Assembly (NCBI GenBank): GCA_021828105.1
Contig: JAKATG010000019.1
Span: 62,001-126,000 of the forward strand
Direction of reading: 5' to 3'
DNA from: Taklimakanibacter sp021828105
GTDB taxonomy: Bacteria > Pseudomonadota > Alphaproteobacteria > Rhizobiales > Aestuariivirgaceae
Length of the DNA stretch: 64,000 nucleotides
The position numbers and the translations under genes are program-made. Under the pieces are notes generated by a model. That model made no database searches. It was not told the origin of the DNA and saw nothing but the letters and a program-made list of their open reading frames with translations. Below, in pieces: positions 60,552 to 64,000 of the stretch. How positions within the stretch are numbered: position 1 is the first letter of the stretch; each line of letters opens with the position of its first letter.

Positions 60552-61425
60552 CCTGATCGAGCGGTTCGGCAAGGGGCTCGGCGGATTGATCGTGCTGATC
60601 GTCGCCTTTTGGCTCGTGGGGCTCGTGCTGGCGCCCAATCTGATGATGCTCGATTTCTCGTTTCGGCCCAATCTGATGCCGAGCCAGGTCGGAACGCCGG
60701 CGGATCGCTACACGATCGCCAATTTCGTGGCGCTGTTCAGCGATCCGGTGCATCGCGCCATCTTCTTCAAGACCGTTTGGGCCAGCGCCCTGGTGACGGC
60801 GACGACACTCGTCACGACCTATCCTCTGGCCTATTGGCTGGCCAAGCGCGCGAGCCCCACCGGTGTCGCCTTGGCGCTCGTGGCGCTCATCATCCCTTTC
60901 TGGATCAATGAGGTGCTGCGCACGCTCGCCTGGTACATCCTCTTGGCCTTCAACGGGCCGCTCAATGCCGTGCTGATCGCCACAGGGATCATCGCCGAGC
61001 CGGTGCGCTGGTTCGGCGATTTCGGCGTGCTCGCCGGCATGGTCTATGCCTATATCCTGTTCATGCTGTTTCCGATCTACAATTCGATCTCGACGCTCGA
61101 GACGGCACAGATCGAAGCGGCGCGCAATCTCGGCGCCTCGACGGTCAGGATCCACCGCCGCATCGTCATTCCCCATGCCAAGGCCGGCATCGCGACGGGC
61201 TGCGTCTTCACCTTCATGCTGGCCGCCGGCAGCTATGTGGCGCCGGCGCTGCTCGGATCGCCCGGGAGCCGCTGGTTCACCGAGATCATCTACAACTGGT
61301 TCTTCGAGGGCGGGAACTGGAATCGCGGCGCCGCATACGCACTCGTTTTGCTCGTCCTGTGCATGATGGTGGTTATGGCGGCGCTGCGCCTGTTCCGCGT
61401 CAATCTCGCGGATGTGGCGAAATGA
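60544..61425 (+). CDS. ABC transporter permease (PotB-like)
   Basis: 293 residues from ATG 60544. Six membrane helices; the EAA-type loop is QIEAARNLGASTVRIHRRIV. The PotB family signature lies around LALVALIIPFWINEVLR. Overlaps the ATPase gene by eight bases and the next permease by four. Confidence 0.94.
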   Translation: MSSLIERFGKGLGGLIVLIVAFWLVGLVLAPNLMMLDFSFRPNLMPSQVGTPADRYTIANFVALFSDPVHRAIFFKTVWASALVTATTLVTTYPLAYWLAKRASPTGVALALVALIIPFWINEVLRTLAWYILLAFNGPLNAVLIATGIIAEPVRWFGDFGVLAGMVYAYILFMLFPIYNSISTLETAQIEAARNLGASTVRIHRRIVIPHAKAGIATGCVFTFMLAAGSYVAPALLGSPGSRWFTEIIYNWFFEGGNWNRGAAYALVLLVLCMMVVMAALRLFRVNLADVAK

Positions 61426-62279
61426 CGTTGGCACTCGATGCCGGCATGCAAGCGGGCGTGCGGACGCCAAGGGGCGGGACGACGGCGCTCGCCGACCGGC
61501 TGCCGCAGCTCATCTTCGCCGCTTACATGATCCTGTTCTTCGCTTATCTGTTCCTGCCCTTGCTGGTCATGACGGCGGCGACCTTCAACACCAGCAAGTT
61601 CCCGACGGTGACGCCCTGGCTCGGCACGACGCTCGGCTGGTTCAACGCCTTGTGGGCCGATCAGGCGATGTGGCAGGCGTTGCGCTTGTCGGTCTTCATC
61701 GGTTTCTGCGTGATCGCGATCTCGCTGCCGGTGGGCACTGCCGCGGCGCTCTTCCTGATGAGCCTGCAAGGGAAGGCACGGACTTTCCTCTATGCGGTCA
61801 TGGTCTCGCCTTTGCTGACGCCGGGCGTCGCGATCGGCATTTCGACGCTGATCCTCTGGCGCCAGGCCGGCATCGGCGGCGGCAGTTTCCTCATCATCCT
61901 CGCGCAATCGAGCTTCATCTCGGCCTATGTCATGCTGATGGTGGCAGCGCGGCTGCAGCGCTTCGACCGCACGCTGGAGGAGGCGGCGGTCGGTCTCGGC
62001 GCCTCGCGCTTCATGATGTTCCGGCGCATCCTCTTGCCCTATCTCAGGCCCTCCTTGCTCGCCGCCATGCTGATCGCCTTCCTGCAATCCTTCGAGAATT
62101 ACAACACCACCTTGTTCGTGCGCGGCACCGAGACACCGCTCACCGTCTATATCGCGACGAAGGTTCGAACCGGCCTGACGCCGGCCGTCAATGCGCTGGG
62201 CCTCATCCTGATCGCGCTCACCATCGTCGCGGCGGTCGCGATGGAGCTTGCGAAACGGCGCAGCGGTCAGGCGCGCTGA
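61422..62279 (+). CDS. ABC transporter permease (PotC-like)
   Basis: 285 residues from ATG 61422 (ATGA overlap with the preceding gene). Six membrane helices, EAA loop LEEAAVGLGASRFMMFRRIL. Completes the PotDABC-like importer. It is convergent with the FrcA-like ATPase gene, overlapping it by 13 bases. Confidence 0.94.
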   Translation: MTLALDAGMQAGVRTPRGGTTALADRLPQLIFAAYMILFFAYLFLPLLVMTAATFNTSKFPTVTPWLGTTLGWFNALWADQAMWQALRLSVFIGFCVIAISLPVGTAAALFLMSLQGKARTFLYAVMVSPLLTPGVAIGISTLILWRQAGIGGGSFLIILAQSSFISAYVMLMVAARLQRFDRTLEEAAVGLGASRFMMFRRILLPYLRPSLLAAMLIAFLQSFENYNTTLFVRGTETPLTVYIATKVRTGLTPAVNALGLILIALTIVAAVAMELAKRRSGQAR

Positions 62280-63094
62280 GCGGAAGCGGGTGGCTTGCCC
62301 GACATGATCATGCTGACGATCTCATTCTGGTTGGTCTGCCTCGTCAGCAATTCGCCGGCCAGCCTGCCGCGATAGAGCAGGGCAATGCGATCGGTCACCG
62401 CCATCACGTCGTTCATATTGTGGGTGATATAGATGACGGCGACGCCCTGGCGTGCCAGCTTGCGCGCAAGCTCCAGAACCTTGTTCTGCTCAGGGACGCT
62501 CAGCGCCGCCGTCGGCTCGTCGAGGATGACGAGATTGGCCTTCCACCTCATGGCCCTGGCGATCGCGATCGCCTGGCGCTGGCCGCCGGAAAGAGAATCG
62601 ACATTGACCCTGAGCGAAGGGATGTGGATGTCGAGTTGCTTCAACGTCTCGGCGGCATCGGTTTCCATCTTGCGCTTGCGCAGGATGCGGATCAGTCCGG
62701 GAACGATGTCATAGGTCATCTCGCGGCCGATGAAGAAATTGTCCGCGACGGCGAGGTTGGGCACCAGCGCCAGGTCCTGGAAGACGGTCTCGATGCCGAG
62801 ATGATGGGCGCGGTCCGGCGAGGTGATGCGCTCGACCATGCCGTTACACAGGATTTCACCGGAGGTCGGCTGATATACGCCGGCAATGATCTTGACGAGC
62901 GTCGTCTTGCCCGCGCCATTGTCGCCGAGGAGCCCCAACACCTCGCCGCGCCTTATGTCGAGGCTGACATCGTCGAGCGCATGCAGGCCGCCAAATCGCT
63001 TGGTCACGCCGCGAAGGCTGAGGAAGCAGTCCGTGCCGCCCGCGTCAGGCGTGGCTTGCGCATTCGTCATCATGGCGTCCGCTTCTCTTCTCAT
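62267..63094 (-). CDS. Sugar ABC transporter ATP-binding protein (FrcA-like, single ATPase domain)
   Basis: 275 residues. Walker A GDNGAGKTTLVK, signature LSGGQRQAIAIA (with Q for R), Walker B LVILDEPTAALS, switch His ITHNMNDV. Single-domain, unlike RbsA-type double ATPases, resembling FrcA of rhizobia. ATG 63094 overlaps the sugar isomerase stop (63091-63094); ATGs at 63073 and 63070 are alternatives. Belongs to a sugar-uptake operon that continues off the window to the right. Binding protein and permease genes are not seen here. Confidence 0.9.
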   Translation of the reverse strand: MRREADAMMTNAQATPDAGGTDCFLSLRGVTKRFGGLHALDDVSLDIRRGEVLGLLGDNGAGKTTLVKIIAGVYQPTSGEILCNGMVERITSPDRAHHLGIETVFQDLALVPNLAVADNFFIGREMTYDIVPGLIRILRKRKMETDAAETLKQLDIHIPSLRVNVDSLSGGQRQAIAIARAMRWKANLVILDEPTAALSVPEQNKVLELARKLARQGVAVIYITHNMNDVMAVTDRIALLYRGRLAGELLTRQTNQNEIVSMIMSGKPPASAQRA

Positions 63095-63912
63095 GCGATC
63101 AGCCGATCAAAGAAACTCCTGCCGTGGCTCAGGATCTGCTCCTCGCTCTCGCTATAGCCATAGACCTGCGCCTCGTACTCGATCGACAGCGCGCCATCGA
63201 AGCCGTGGCGGCGCAGGCCGTCGATCAGCGACCGGAAGTCGATGGTGCCCTCTCCCAAGGGCGGGAATTCGAATTGCGGGAACAGGCCTTTGCCGTCCTT
63301 GAGATGGACATGGGCGATGAGATCGCCCAGCTCATCGACGACCCGGCGTGGATCTTCCTTCTGGACCTCGAGATGGCTCGGATCGAAATTCACCTTGAAC
63401 GGAACGCCGGGCAGGTCGCGGCGTATCCGGTGATAGTCATCGACCTCGTGGAAGAGGTGGCCGGCGATCGCTTCTATGCCGAGACCGATCCCGCGCTCGC
63501 CGGCATGGATCGTGGTCAGCTCGACGGCATACGTGAACCAGCCCCAGGCCTGGTCGCGATCGATATTGGCGGCCAATGGGCCGGACAGGATATGGACGAA
63601 AGGCGATCCGACATCGCGCGCGATATCGATGCACCCTTTGACGAAGTTGATCGCCGTGACGCGCTCGACCGGGTCCTCGCTCACCATGCCGATATGGGCG
63701 CCGACCGCCGGAATCGCGAGGCCACGGGCCCGGCAGGCCTCCGCCACCGCCTTGCGTTCGGCGAGGCCGGCGGCGGGCGTGATATGTGCGGGCGCCCAGG
63801 GCAGGGTCTCGGCATTGAGCTCGATGGCTTCATAACCGGCATCGGCGATGAGGCTGACGGCATCGTGCAGCGGGCGCGACGGCAAGCCGACACTGTGGAA
63901 GCAGGATTTCAT
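63091..63912 (-). CDS. Sugar phosphate isomerase/epimerase (xylose isomerase-like TIM barrel)
   Basis: 273 residues. TIM-barrel fold with the metal ligands Glu in GIGLGIEAIAGH, Asp in VNFDPSHLEVQ, His in HVHLKDGKG, and Glu in ALSIEYEAQVYG. This family epimerises or isomerises ketoses and inositol intermediates such as tagatose or 2-keto-myo-inositol. It is coupled to the FrcA-like ATPase and, with the partial gene upstream, points to an inositol- or sugar-catabolic operon. Confidence 0.9.
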   Translation of the reverse strand: MKSCFHSVGLPSRPLHDAVSLIADAGYEAIELNAETLPWAPAHITPAAGLAERKAVAEACRARGLAIPAVGAHIGMVSEDPVERVTAINFVKGCIDIARDVGSPFVHILSGPLAANIDRDQAWGWFTYAVELTTIHAGERGIGLGIEAIAGHLFHEVDDYHRIRRDLPGVPFKVNFDPSHLEVQKEDPRRVVDELGDLIAHVHLKDGKGLFPQFEFPPLGEGTIDFRSLIDGLRRHGFDGALSIEYEAQVYGYSESEEQILSHGRSFFDRLIA

Positions 63913-63920
63913 CTAGGGCC

Positions 63921-64000
63921 TCATGTGTAGTCGGGGATCGTGAAGGGCGCGTCCTCGCCGAGCGGCAGATCGGTCCATTTGCCCGAGCGCATCGAGAGAT
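63921..64000 (-). CDS. 3' end of a gene, possibly Gfo/Idh/MocA-type dehydrogenase
   Basis: On the minus strand the last 25 codons before the TGA at 63921-63923 encode RSGKWTDLPLGEDAPFTIPD and a few flanking residues. The rest lies outside the window. A Gfo/Idh/MocA oxidoreductase is common next to sugar isomerase/FrcA-type genes and often ends with a short SGKW-like segment, but the identity is a guess from context. Confidence 0.35.
   Translation of the reverse strand, partial: LSMRSGKWTDLPLGEDAPFTIPDYT

Overview
The window is a high-GC chromosomal stretch packed with short convergent, divergent and overlapping genes. Gene content points to an alphaproteobacterium, probably a soil or plant-associated Rhizobiales (Hyphomicrobiales) member. 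Signs of this are many solute-binding-protein transporters with small catabolic operons, many LysR/GntR/TetR regulators, FrcA-like and PotABCD-like transport genes, and a RIME-like rhizobial intergenic repeat at 26311-26340. The species cannot be told from the sequence. No rRNA, tRNA, CRISPR array, prophage or insertion sequence was seen.

Layout. 1-3754: end of a small heat-shock protein gene, coupled to lon, then a TsdA-like diheme cytochrome c. 3782-9725: a flavodoxin-fold quinone reductase divergent from its LysR gene, a RidA-SDR-SDR operon, an ICL/PEP-mutase-family gene and a second LysR gene. 9722-18543: MFS transporter divergent from a CGNR zinc-finger protein, TauE permease, exported berberine-bridge-type oxidoreductase, MltB-like transglycosylase, a TetR gene with a Tat-exported metallo-hydrolase sharing an operator, an OmdA-like protein and a GNAT enzyme. 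18645-21667: CBS protein, VapBC-type toxin-antitoxin pair, an AT-richer 2H-phosphoesterase gene, and a DUF1127-XRE regulator pair.

21717-29245: a GntR regulator divergent from a polar amino acid ABC operon whose binding-protein gene carries a frameshift, followed by a class-V aminotransferase, an Lrp regulator, diaminopropionate ammonia-lyase and an M20 amidohydrolase. Together they look like uptake and breakdown of an (acylated) diamino acid. 29566-38589: small exported protein, a TetR gene divergent from a three-gene molybdenum hydroxylase (PaoABC-like), a ClC channel and a second molybdopterin oxidoreductase. 38657-41151: LysR, CutC, SDR.

41383-46115: a sugar ABC operon (binding protein and two permeases, no ATPase), then a methyltransferase and a DUF1579-like protein. 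46180-49178: an uncharacterised cassette of one polytopic membrane protein facing three overlapping single-pass proteins with predicted beta-rich outer domains; this is the best candidate for an undescribed system. 49300-57506: GntR, TRAP transporter, L-idonate-dehydrogenase-like enzyme, an indoleamine 2,3-dioxygenase family protein, an M20 amidohydrolase and an SDR. 57519-64000: DJ-1/PfpI protein, a PotDABC-like ABC operon, and on the opposite strand an FrcA-like sugar ABC ATPase, a sugar phosphate isomerase/epimerase and the end of a further gene.

A recurring feature is a stem-loop directly after each of the four solute-binding-protein genes (23561, 42770, 51031, 59436), consistent with differential expression of binding protein over membrane parts. 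Several intergenic regions carry clear inverted repeats that can be tied to adjacent regulators: the TetR pair at 15635/16284, the FadR-type site at 22644, the Lrp site at 26345, the TetR/molybdenum hydroxylase site at 30835 and the XRE site at 21695.
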